A stretch of 64,000 nt of DNA, from positions 8,184,001 to 8,248,000 of the forward strand of contig OX940865.1 in NCBI GenBank assembly GCA_954871525.1. The letters run 5' to 3'. The stretch is from Parietaria judaica. Taxonomy: Eukaryota > Streptophyta > Magnoliopsida > Rosales > Urticaceae. Shown here in pieces: positions 50,572 through 60,775 of the stretch. Under the pieces are notes generated by a model. It searched no databases, was not told the origin of the DNA, and saw only the letters and a program-made list of their open reading frames with translations. A program made the position numbers and the translations under genes. Each line of letters starts with the position of its first letter. Positions within the stretch are counted from its first letter, which is position 1.

Positions 50572-51526
50572 GTCATTCGCCTCTATCGGATGCTCGAGGC
50601 AGAAGTTATGGACGCCGGAAGATTGGTCGTCGAGGACGACGGGTTCGTAAAACGCCTGATCGTCGCCCGTCACTCTTTGGACCATATCCCCGTCGTTACT
50701 TATCATATAAACATAATTTCTTATTTTTCTCAAAGATTATGTCTTGAGCTTCGATTTGACAGGTCATTCGCCTCTATCGGATGCTCGAGGCAGAAGTTAT
50801 GGACGCCGGAAGATTGGCCACCGAGGACGACGGCTTCGTCAAACGCCTGCTCGTCGCCCTTTGCTCTTTGGACCATATTCTCGTTTCTATTTAACTTCTA
50901 AATATAATTTCTAGTTTTTCTCAAATATTGTGTCTTGAGCTTCGATTTGACAGGTCATTCGCCTCTATCGGATGCTCGAGGCATAAGTTATGAACATCGG
51001 AAGATTGGTCTCCGAGGACGACGACTTCGTAAAACGCCTGATCGTCGCCCATCACTCTTTGGACCATATCCCCGTCGTTGCTTATCATATAAACATAATT
51101 TCTTATTTTTCTCGAAGATTATGTCTTGAGCTTCGATTTGACAGGTCATTCGCCCCTATCAGACGCTCGAGGAAAAAGTTATGGACGCCGGAAGATTGGT
51201 TGCCGAGAGCGATGGCTTCGTCAGACGCCTGCTCGTCGCCCGTCGCTCCTCAGACCATATTCTAGTTTATATTTATCATCTAAACATGATTTCTAGTTTT
51301 TCTCAAAGATTATGTCTTTAGCTTCAATTTGACAGGTCATTCGCCCCTATCATACGCTCGAGGAAAAAGTTATGGACGCCGGAAGATTGGTTGCCGAGAG
51401 CGATGGCTTCGTCAGACGCCTGCTCGTCGCCCGTCGCTCCTCAGACCATATTCACGTTTCTATTTATCATCTAAACATGATTTCTCGTTTTTCTCAAAGA
51501 TTATGTCTTTAGCTTCGATTTGATAG
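50572..51526 (+). repeat. tandem array A: about 191 bp x 5
   Basis: Units start GGTCATTCGCC(T/C)CTATC and contain GACGCCGGAAGATTGG and CATAATTTCT. Starts near 50572, 50763, 50954, 51145 and 51336, with a decayed sixth start at 51527. Adjacent copies differ at scattered positions. Confidence 0.93.
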
Positions 51527-51559
51527 GTCATTTGCTTAAAACGAACGCTCGAGGAGAAA

Positions 51560-52440
51560 GTTACAGATGTTTAAAGAGCGCATCACGAAGAGCTTATCAC
51601 GAAGGGAGGAGCTCGAGGAGCTCATCACAAAGAGGGAAGCTCGAAGAAGTCATCACGAAGAGCTTGTCACGAAGAGGGAAGCTCGAAGAGCTCATCACGG
51701 AGAGCTTGTCACGAAGAGGAAAGCTCGAAGAGCTCATCACGAATAGCTTATCACGAAGGGAGGAGCTCGAGGAGCTCATCACGAAGAGGGAAGCTCGAAG
51801 AGCTTATCACGAAGAGCTTGTCACTAAGAGGGAAGCTCGAAGAGCTCATCACGAAGAGGAAAGCTCGAAGAGCTTATCACGAAGGGTGGAGCTCGAGGAG
51901 CTCATCACGAAGAGGGAAGCTCGTAGAGCTCATCACGGAGAGCTTGTCACAAAGAGGGAAGCTCGAAGAACTCATCACGAAGAGCTTATCACGAGGAGAA
52001 GCTCGATGAGCTCATCACAGAGACGAAAGCTCGATGAGCTCATCACGAAGAGGAAAGCTCGATGAGCTCATCACGGAACTCGATGAGCTCATCACGAAGA
52101 GGAAAGCTCGATGAGCTCATCACGGAACTCGATGATCTCATCACGAAGAGGAAAGCTCGATGAGCTCATCACGGAACTCGATGAGCTCATCACGAAGAGG
52201 AAACTTCGATGAGCTCATCACGAAGAGGAAAGCTCGATGAGCTCATCACGGAACTCGATGAGCTCATCACGAAGAGGAAAGCTCGATGAGCTCATCACGA
52301 AGAGGAAAGCTCGAGGAGCTCATCACGAGGAGAAGCTCGATGAGCTCATCACGAAGGAGAAGAGCTCGAGGAGCTCATCACAGAGAAGACCTCGAGGAGC
52401 TCATCAAGGAGGAGCTCGAGGAGCTCATCACCAATAGAAG
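51560..52440 (+). repeat. tandem array B: 30-45 bp units with GAGCTCATCACGAAGAG
   Basis: About 25-30 degenerate copies of GAGCTCATCACGAAGAGG-(A/G)AAGCTCGA. Higher-order units appear at 52060-52260 (AACTCGATGAGCTCATCACG recurs). Some frames are open through the array and give LEELITK-type repeats; I treat these as a by-product. Confidence 0.93.
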
Positions 52441-52784
52441 ATCGTCACCAAAAAGAGATCGTCACCACACAGCTCGTCATCAAAGAAAGCTCGCCTCCAC
52501 CGGGAAATCATCAACGAAGACGCTCATTACCAACATTTCGAGGAGATCTGATTGAGACGCGCTCGACGATGACAACCCTCATAAAACCGAAGTTTGATGC
52601 GGACACGATGAGGTCTACCCTAACCGATGCGCAAAATCGGCGACGAAGTTGGCTGACCTCATCGCAAAAAAAGGTAACAATATACATATATCTACAAAAT
52701 TATAAAGAAACCGGCGAGAGTGCCAAGAAAACATATGTATACATTTAGGGTACCGGCCAAGCCCAAAACGGCAAAAATGCCTGA

Positions 52785-53730
52785 TATACCAAAGAAAGCC
52801 GCTCCGGCGCACAGTTGGGTACATAAGCCGCTACGGCGCATACCCCGGCAAACTACAAAGCCGCTCCGGCGCACAGCTTGGTACGTAAGCCGCTACGGCG
52901 CATACCCAAAAAAATACAAAGCCGCTCCGGCGCAAATCTTGATTGATACATCGCGACAGAGCCCGGTGCATACCGACAAGCTCATCGCCGAATATCACAA
53001 ACTACTACGGCAAATGGGCCAATGTACAAAAGAAACTACGACGGCAAATGGGCCAACATACAAAAGAAACTACTACGGCAAATGGGCCAACGTACAAAAG
53101 AAACTACTGTGGCAAATGGGCCAACATACAAAAGAAACTACTACGGCAAATGGGCCAACATACAAAAAAAAAATATCTACGGCAAATGAGCCAACATACA
53201 AAAAAAACTACTACGGCAAATGGGCCAACACACAAAACAAAATCTCAGGCGACAAACGCCAAATACAAATCAGTGCCAAGCACTTCATCGCGACAGAGCC
53301 CGGTGCACACCGACAAGCTCATCGCCGACAAATCAGTGCCAAACACTTCTTTGCGATAGAGCCCGGTGCATACCGACAAGCTCATCGCCGACAAATCAAA
53401 AATTACAAATAAGTCGCTCCGGCGCACAGTCCGGTACGTAAGACGCTACGGCGCATACCCCGGCAAACCAATAAGCCGCTCCGGCGCACAGCCCGGTACG
53501 TAAGACGCTACGGCGCATACCCCGGCAAACCAATAAGCCGCTCCGGCGCACAGCCCGGTACGTAAGACGCTACGGCGCATACCCCGGCAAACTACAAAGC
53601 CGCTCCGGCGCACAGCCCGGTACGTAAGACGCTACGGCGCATACCCCGGCAAACTACAAAGCCGCTCCGGCGCACAACCTGGTACATAAGACGCTACGGC
53701 GCATACCCCATAAAATACAAAGCCGCTCCG
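52785..53730 (+). repeat. tandem array C: about 60 bp units, in two blocks
   Basis: Units GCCGCTCCGGCGCACAG-C-CGGTACGTAAG, then ACGCTACGGCGCATACCCC. Two to three copies at 52797-52940 and five to six at 53412-53730, separated by arrays D and E. Confidence 0.9.
52983..53243 (+). repeat. tandem array D: about 33 bp x 8
   Basis: Units ACTACGGCAAATGGGCCAA followed by CATACAAAAGAAA. A single further unit at 53805 shows the block was duplicated with its neighbours. Confidence 0.9.
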
Positions 53731-54045
53731 GCGCAAATCTTGATTGATACATCGCGATAGAGCCCGGTGCATACCGACAAGCTCATCGCCGCATATCACA
53801 AGCTACTACGGCAAATGGGCCAACACAAGAAAAGAAAATCAAAGGCGACAAGCGCCGAAAACAAATCAGTGCCAAGCACTTCATCGCGACAGAGCCCGGT
53901 GCACACCGACAAGCTCATCGCCGACAAATCAGTGCCAAGCACTTCATCGCGACAGAGCCCGGTGCACACCGACAAGCTCATCGCCGACAAATCAGTGTCA
54001 AGCACTTCATCGCGACGAGCCCGGTTCACACCGACAAGCTCATCG
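53270..54045 (+). repeat. tandem array E: about 63 bp units, in two blocks
   Basis: Units ATCAGTGCCAAGCACTTCAT, then CGCGACAGAGCCCGGTGCA and CCGACAAGCTCATCGCC. Two copies at 53270-53397 and three at 53865-54045. The order C-E-D-E is repeated (52930-53400 and 53740-54050), a higher-order duplication. Confidence 0.9.
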
Positions 54046-54956
54046 CCAAAAAAGGAAGGGAGTACACATACTCCCATACTTCGTCACCAACACATCGCGT
54101 ATAGAAAATTCATAAGCTCTATTAATAAAATTCTTTACAGATTCGATACATGGCAGCCACAAAGTAATTTACAAAGGCAAAGGAAGATCAATCCTCCCGA
54201 ACAACTTTGTCGGCGATTTGCTCTATGACGAACTCCCCGCTCTCGACGAGGACATCCGTAAGAAGCTTCTCCACTGCGGCATAATGCTTGGAGTCCCGCC
54301 TCATGAACTCGAGCAAAAATACCCGAAGGAGCCCCTACCGGCTCAGAGATTCCAAACTTGTCGTGTGCTCGGAAAGCCTCATCTTTTGGGTCCTCGGAGA
54401 GCGTGGTGACGGTACGCCTTATCAGATTTTTCGAGAACTCTTCGAGGATGACAAAGTGCCCATCGCTCTCATTAAGAAACGAGGCTAGCACGCCTTCGGC
54501 GTACCCCAACAGACAAGAAACGTGAGGAGTCTCAGCGACCTGCGAGAAGGAAGCTGAAAATAGCCGGATAGTAATGAAAGAAAGAATGCAAAAGGAACAA
54601 CATGGCGACGACAAGGTAAAAGGGAAAAAATCTGCTGCTTTATTGATAATATTGTCGAAGAAAGAGTCCATCGTAGGAAGAAATTCATCACCGCGATGAG
54701 TTCGTTGCTATAGCGAGCTCGTCATCACGAGGAGTTTGTCAAAGAAGATTTCACCGTCATGAGAAAGATGCTTCATCCGTCGAAACCAACTACAACTCAG
54801 CAAGATTCTGCATCAGCCTCCCAAATGAAATCCACCAACCAGCAGATTACGATAAATTTCTCCGACAACATTTCTTAGGGTAAACGCATCAACCAAAGTG
54901 GTCAACAGAGTTCGAAATTAATAGTTTGTCTTTCATTTTACCAAGTGTTTCACACT
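54046..54956 (+). other. unique 3' part of the tandem-repeat element
   Basis: Non-repetitive, moderately GC-rich. Short frames exist on both strands (e.g. 54218-54409 plus, 54135-54671 minus) but none shows a known domain. It may be residual untranslated or coding sequence of the parent element. Confidence 0.45.
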
Positions 54957-54976
54957 TGATAAAATGGGGGACTAAC
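54957..54976 (+). other. polypurine tract
   Basis: ATAAAATGGGGGACT lies just before the 3' LTR, the priming site for second-strand synthesis. Confidence 0.8.
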
Positions 54977-55572
54977 TATTGATGTCAGATTTCGTCAAAT
55001 CCATCCTTAACTTAACGCGTGCCATTATGGCCCAAAAACGACGTCGAATAGAGGCAAGAAATATGTTGACCATAGTCAACATAAAAGCCTAGATTGTGAA
55101 GGAAGGCTTAACCCATGAAGAAAGGCCTAATTCGCAGAAAAAGCCCAAAGTGAAAAGGCTCAATAAACCCTAACCCTATAAATAATAAAAGAAACCTCAT
55201 TAAGAGGGGATCCAAGAAAATCAGCCGAGAGACATTCAGCCAAGAAGAGAAGAAAGAAAGAGAGGAGAAAGAAGAGAAGAGAAAAAGAGAAGAAAACCAA
55301 CGAAACAGAGAAGAAGAAGAAGAAGGAGCTCATCAAGCCAAAACCCATTGAACTACGTGATGACCTGATCCTGGTTCACCGGCTACGTCGAGAGCGGCAT
55401 GGTGCGGCATCAAATCATATCTTTATCATTATTCTTTGATTGTCCAAGCTAATAAACGCGAAAAACCGAGTCCTTTCGGGATAAATAAATCAGGGAATAA
55501 TCGTGTATATATTTTTATTGCATTCTTTACGGTTTTCCTTGTGACTGTATGGTGGTAAAACCGCCCTCTACA
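54977..55572 (+). repeat. 3' LTR (596 bp)
   Basis: Same sequence as the 5' LTR apart from a few substitutions, a 12-bp deletion near 55385 and one extra GAA near 55318. Its first two bases are TA instead of TG. Confidence 0.93.
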
Positions 55573-55880
55573 ACATACAGAGAATATATCGAGCTAGGGC
55601 CGAGCAAAAAGCACGGATAATCAACGCGGCCTTCATCTCCTCTCCTAAATTTTTTTATAAAAAAAAAAAAAAAAGGGAGGAGGGAAGAAGAGATATACAT
55701 CTCGCTTATACATCTCACTTATAAAAATTTGAGAGCAAATAAATTCATAATCGCAAGGGAACTCATAAAATAAAATGTTATATTCATCTGTTTTGAAACA
55801 CCGATTACAGAATGATATCCACAAATCGCAATAGACACATCTTATTCATAGAGTTACATATATTACAGACTTTACAAAAA

Positions 55881-56063
55881 CTAATCATCTCCCCTAGCAA
55901 CATCGCCAACAGGATCGCAACCGATCACCCTATCGGCACATTCCTCGAGGAGTGAGTCGACAGCCCGGTCAAGAATTTCGTCGACTGCCCTTGCTATAGC
56001 GGCTAAGCGAGCAGGATCTTCGTCGAATCCCACAGGATCAAGGGCCTCGGACTCTTGGTGAAC
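55881..56063 (-). CDS. open coding-like segment, unknown, possible last exon
   Basis: On the minus strand a splice-acceptor-like CTCGCAG is followed by a 60-residue open frame, VHQESEALDPVGFDEDPARLA...ARAVDEILDRAVDSLLEE, ending ARGDD and a stop. It is acidic, helical in character, and clearly GC-biased. I do not recognise it. It lies in retroelement-like DNA, so it may be a retroelement accessory frame. No upstream exon was found. Confidence 0.25.
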   Translation of the reverse strand, partial: VHQESEALDPVGFDEDPARLAAIARAVDEILDRAVDSLLEECADRVIGCDPVGDVARGDD

Positions 56064-56939
56064 CTGCGAGGAAAAGTTGAAATGCGTTGCTCAAACAAAA
56101 GAACGATGGCGGACAATGCAGGCTGAGATATCATGTACCGTGTCACAGGCCGAAAATGGGGATTTAAGGGAAATTTTTCTTAATGTCCTCGCTTAAATGC
56201 CCTTACCTTTGGTGCTAGTCGGCTGGTCTTGCCACATGGTGGTCGTTAGACGAACATAGCTTGTAGGTCACCTAGGAGTCCTTCGTGGGTTTCGCGAGCG
56301 TATCTGTCAGGTCCTAATGCGTCATTGATGTCCCGGTATGCTTAAAGTTTTTTGTTGCTTGTTTTTGTCTTAAATCTATGCCTTTGTCAAGTTTTGTAGG
56401 CGAGGGCCTGCACATTGTGGGGGCTCGCCATGCTAAAGACCTGGGCATTGACTTGGTCCAATGTGGGTCATCCTCGCCAGAAGAGCTTTCCTGAACGAGG
56501 GGGGTCGCCGTTGACTAAGTGAACGGCAGATCGTCCTTGCTAGAGCGTGCTCATCTGAGAAGGTCGTCTAGAAGGCTCGTCTCATCGACAAGGCCACCTA
56601 TAGGGCTCGCCTCGTCAATATGGTCTCCTGAAGAGCTTATCTCGTCGAGTGGGTCGTCGATGACTTCAATGGTCGCCATATGGGACCGCCGGGAAACTTC
56701 TAAGGTCATCGCTACCTCACTGATGGCCATATAAGGTTGCCCGCTCCACGCCGGGTAGTCAGGTTCCTTTCCAGGTTGCCTCAGGGGTCCTTTAAAGTTG
56801 TCTTCGGCTTCAGGACTCCGTCCTTTGGGGCTTTGTTTTCTGTTATTTGTCCAATGGGCTCGGACTTAGGTTGATGGGCATTGACATTCGCTAGGAGGTT
56901 TTGAATTTTGTCTTTTGAGCCCACTTGTTATTACACATA

Positions 56940-58297
56940 ACTAGTGTAATAATAGGTGGCTAAGGGGTAATCGCTTGGCTAACCTATTATTATTATTATT
57001 TTTTGGCTATTTGGTATCTATAATTTGGTTCCGGTTATTCATATTTTAATAACCTTAATTTTTTTTAAATCGATTATTAAAATCTAATAACCAATTTTTA
57101 TAACCTTAATAAGTTTTGAAATCGGTTAACCGGATCAAGTTCTCCAATTAAAAAAAATACATAATATTCAACACATTTATGACAAAAATAAAATATACAG
57201 TCTGAATACGCCACGCCGGTTCAAGATAAATCACATATAAAATATATCGGTCAAAAAAGTAAAATAAATCTGTATAAATTTTGTTGTGCAGAAGTAACCC
57301 TAACTCTCTAACTTAATTCTAAATATTTGATGTTAAAACCGGTTACCAAAATAAGTAGTTCTGAAAAATTAATAACCGGTAACCGTATCCGGTTTTAAAT
57401 CAGATACGGTTAACCTTAAAGTGTTTTCTGAAAAAATCGGTTACAAATATTTTAAACCTGATAGATTTCGATAACAGTTTTAAAATTTGGTTAGTAGTTA
57501 TTTTGTACACCACTACATGAGGCACTATTGGCCAAACAATTTTATCCTGTAAGGTTTGAGCTAGAGAAGAGAGGTATGTAGTAGAGTTATCAATTAGCCA
57601 ACCAAACTTAGTTTTATGAAGAAGCGTATTTATGTGACAATGTTTGAAATTAATATTTTTATATTTTTATATACATTAAGAATTTATAATATGTTTTAAA
57701 ATTTTAACATAACATTTATAATATGTTTCCGGAAATTTGTTTTTTATACCCTAAAATTTTATTTTTGGCAAAAATATAAGCTCAAGTTTCAAAAACAACT
57801 TAAGTATACTCTCAAAGTCTATTTTATTTTCTTCTATATACCCTCCAACAAATGTAATTTTTAAGAACTAAAGATTACTCCTTTTTAACAATTTTTTGAT
57901 TTTTTTTACATTTCTTCTACTCTCATTTTTCACCAAATTATAGCTTATGTTTGAGTTTTATTTTTATTTGTTTAAATAAATAATTAAAGAAAAGGAAGAT
58001 GAAGGATAAAATCATCAAATCATATACACCAAGGTATAATTTAGTTGTTTTTGAAACTTGAAGGTATTTTTCCAAAAAATAAAAGTTGATAGTATAAAAA
58101 AGCAAATTTTCCTCGTACATATTTGAGAAACTGTGAGTTTGACTTATTTTTTTATTTATTTTTTATTTATTGCAATTTGACATTTTCCCATAACCATCCA
58201 ATTATTGCGGCAAAAGCACACTTTTTTGTAACTTGGTGAATTTGATCTAGTTCTTCATTTTTATTTTTATTTTTATTTTTATTTTGTATAACTTTAA
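56940..58297. other. AT-rich spacer with an AACCGGTTA-rich block
   Basis: No gene found. 57020-57490 repeats AACCGGTTA, GGTTACC and TAACCTTAA motifs in both orientations, like the subterminal region of a small hAT element. Just upstream of 58298 are (TTTTTA)n repeats at 58258-58284. Confidence 0.45.
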
Positions 58298-58550
58298 GGG
58301 CTCTATAGCTATATAGCCAAATTAGAAAAACAATTTAGCAAAATAGCCAAGCTTATAATTATTGTAGCCAAATAGCCATGAACCAAATTAATATAGCACG
58401 AATGACTTCATTGCCCTCACAATATTCATCGTATTTTTTTTTTAATTTAAACCTGATTAATATTAAAAATTAAAATAAATAATTAGAAATAAACTTTTGA
58501 CTTCGTCTCTTCGACGGCTCGTTCCCACTTCCCATATCACCCTTTTTTCT

Positions 58551-58790
58551 CTCTTCGACGACCACGGCTGCGATTTTCCACGCCGACAGAAATCTCATCG
58601 GCGACGGAGACGACGAGGGTTTCAGTTCCAGACTACGACGGTCTCCTTCTCTCTTCGACGGCGCGACCTAACTCTCCTCTCTTCGAGGACCACCGCTGCG
58701 ATTTTCAAAGCCGACAGGAATCTCATCGGCAACGACGACGACTACGGTTTCAGTTCTAGACTACAACGGTGTCAGCTCGACAACGACGGT
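58551..58790 (+). repeat. 128-bp direct duplication inside the MULE
   Basis: CTCTTCGACGACCACGGCTGCGATTT and CTCTTCGAGGACCACCGCTG-type copies start at 58551 and 58679 and include AATCTCATCGGC and GGTTTCAGTTC. Much richer in GC than its surroundings; may be captured leader sequence. Confidence 0.75.
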
Positions 58791-59868
58791 CATCGGCGAT
58801 AGCATTGTAACCGAAGAGGGGTTTTTGGTAAAAAAATATGGGTTTTTGTTATTAATCAAGTTTATAAAATCGTGTTTCTCACATCTATTAATATTGTTCA
58901 TAAATATCATGTTGGTAAAGTTTCAACTCGACGACGACAATCATCACGACAACGGTTTCAACTCGACAACAACAGTCATCGGCGAAGAACATTGCAATCG
59001 AATAGGGCTATTTTGGTATTAATCGAGTTTATATAATCAAGTTTTCCGTATTAATCGACTTTATATAATCAAGTTTTCCGTATTAATTCACATGGATTAA
59101 TCGAGTTTATTTCCGGATGGTATTTGATTTGATTGTCTGTGACTACTTGATTTTAGGGTTATGACTTATCGATTTAGGATTTGTATGATTATGGTGGATG
59201 ATTAGGTTATAATACTCATGAAAAAGTGGCGCTCCTAGAGAATTCACGGTGCCAAGATTGTATAAATGCCGACTACACAATCAATAGGGCTGTTCCATCT
59301 CCGAATAATCGAGTACATATTTGTTGTTGATACACTATTGGGGTTAATTCACGTTATCAACTTGGTTAGATATCATTAACAGTATGTTATGCGAATGTAC
59401 GAATTAATACACATCAACTGGGTTAATAAACTGTATGTTAATCGATTAATGTACGAATTAATTCATATTAAGTGGGTTAATTGACAGTATCTTATGTGCT
59501 TAATATACGAATTAACTTTGTTAGTACTGATCAACTGGTTGAATTCACTTTATGTTATGCGTTTAATTTAAGTATTTGCTGTGTTAATACGTTTTTGTTA
59601 TAATCTTATATTAGGTTGATGTTACCGTGTTAATACGTTTTTGTTATGCTCTTACATTAGGTAGAAAACACATGTTTTCCTTTGCGAAGCAGTGGGCGGG
59701 GAAATGATTAGATAAGTCCAGCGGTAAGTAAAATTACATTTTATCAAGCCATATGAACTCTGTTGTTATTTCCATTAATGTTGTAACACATGTAGAATTT
59801 GACGTTGTTTGTAGGCCACGAAAGATGACATAAACCGTGAGATTTTATTTATTCATAGAAACGCCAAG

Positions 59869-60177
59869 TTGATATATGATAATGATGTTGAATCACAGAC
59901 GGATACTACTCAACACATAAATGAGCCGAGTAATGTGTCCGTGATCGAGCAAGAAGTGCAACCAAGCAAAAGGGTGCCTAAGAAAGGTATAACTTCCACG
60001 GTTTATACACGGAAGGATAAAGAACCGATGGAAGATGTCGGAGTGCATGTTCGGGAAAAGAGAAAAATCAAACCTGGACCATTAATGAGGCCACCTTATA
60101 CACAGGAAAAAAGAAGCCCAAAAAGGATGATAACAACCCCGAAGATATCGTATCAAGTCATCCATCATTCGACTTAG
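59869..60177 (+). pseudogene. accessory-gene remnant in the MULE, unknown
   Basis: A 102-residue frame, hydrophilic and Lys/Glu-rich (EVQPSKRVPKKG, YTRKDKEPMEDVG, EKRKIKPGPLMRPPYTQEKR). KRK..PG(P/K).(M/L)R.P(Y/F) resembles the linker in front of the Ulp1-type peptidase domain in gene-carrying MULEs, but no peptidase domain follows within the window. The match is weak and the role is not established. It lies on the strand opposite the transposase, between the left end and the transposase stop. Confidence 0.3.
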
Positions 60178-60775
60178 GAATTTAAAAAGCGTTTCGCCCT
60201 AAGAGTATTTATATTTCCATTAAAATATTTAGTCTGAAATTAAGTTATTTACTATGATAATTCTTCGTTAAGAACGGTTTATGCTTTTGATGTTATGTTT
60301 ATATTTCCTAAAATACTCTTATATTTTTATGAGTTTAACGACAATGGTTTATGTTTATGATTATTGAGGATTACATTGTTGTTTTATTAACGTTAAATAT
60401 AAAGTGGTTTTCAATCACAATAAACTTGTATTCCATAAACATACAATTTTGTGGTTAGCTCATATACACGTGTATCTCCATTGTTTATACAATGTGAAAT
60501 TGGAAATAATATGCCTATCTTGTAAAAATGATTGGTAAACTGGATTTGACTATCTAATGTATACACAATGTTGTATGAGGAATTAACCACGTTATTGTGA
60601 GAATTAACGAGCTATATAAAATACACAAAAATACGAGTGACGGAAGAAATAATAACATATTAACTGCATTAATATGAAATAACTTGATGCGAAATATTGA
60701 TCGTAAAAAGTACATGATTGGGATTTAATAAGGAAAAATTACACACAAACATAATCAAAACTCTCCACAAAGTAA

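Larger units (their letters stand above)
49786..55572 (+). mobile_element. non-autonomous LTR retrotransposon with tandem-repeat interior
   Basis: Two LTRs (49786-50390 and 54977-55572), flanked by acata (49781-49785 and 55573-55577); a primer site after the first LTR and a polypurine tract AAAATGGGGGACT before the second. Total 5.8 kb. No gag, protease, RT or integrase motif is present in any frame. Instead the interior is filled by five tandem-repeat families (separate entries). The LTRs differ at only about ten substitutions and two short indels by eye, so it moved recently and must use proteins from another element. Tat-lineage gypsy elements (Ogre, Retand) are known for tandem repeats in the 3' untranslated part; descent from one is inference. 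Confidence 0.9.
49493..56939. other. possible older retroelement split by the nested LTR element
   Basis: GC-richer DNA lies on both sides of the younger element: 49493-49780 begins TGTAGAATTTGGCTCAC, and 55578-56939 ends GCCCACTTGTTATTACACA. Removing the young element and one acata joins the two parts. TG...CA-type outer ends suggest a solo LTR of about 1.65 kb, but I find no convincing target duplication. The right part has segments with CGTC(G/A)(T/A)C-rich character like retroelement untranslated DNA. Confidence 0.35.

Noticed and set aside
51520..52065. 181-residue frame of LEELITK repeats
   Set aside because: Produced by tandem array B; unit changes are not biased to keep codons, and the same array is open in other frames.
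50572..54045. Regular repeats as a CRISPR array
   Set aside because: No unique spacers between repeats, units are head-to-tail, and the DNA is clearly plant retroelement.
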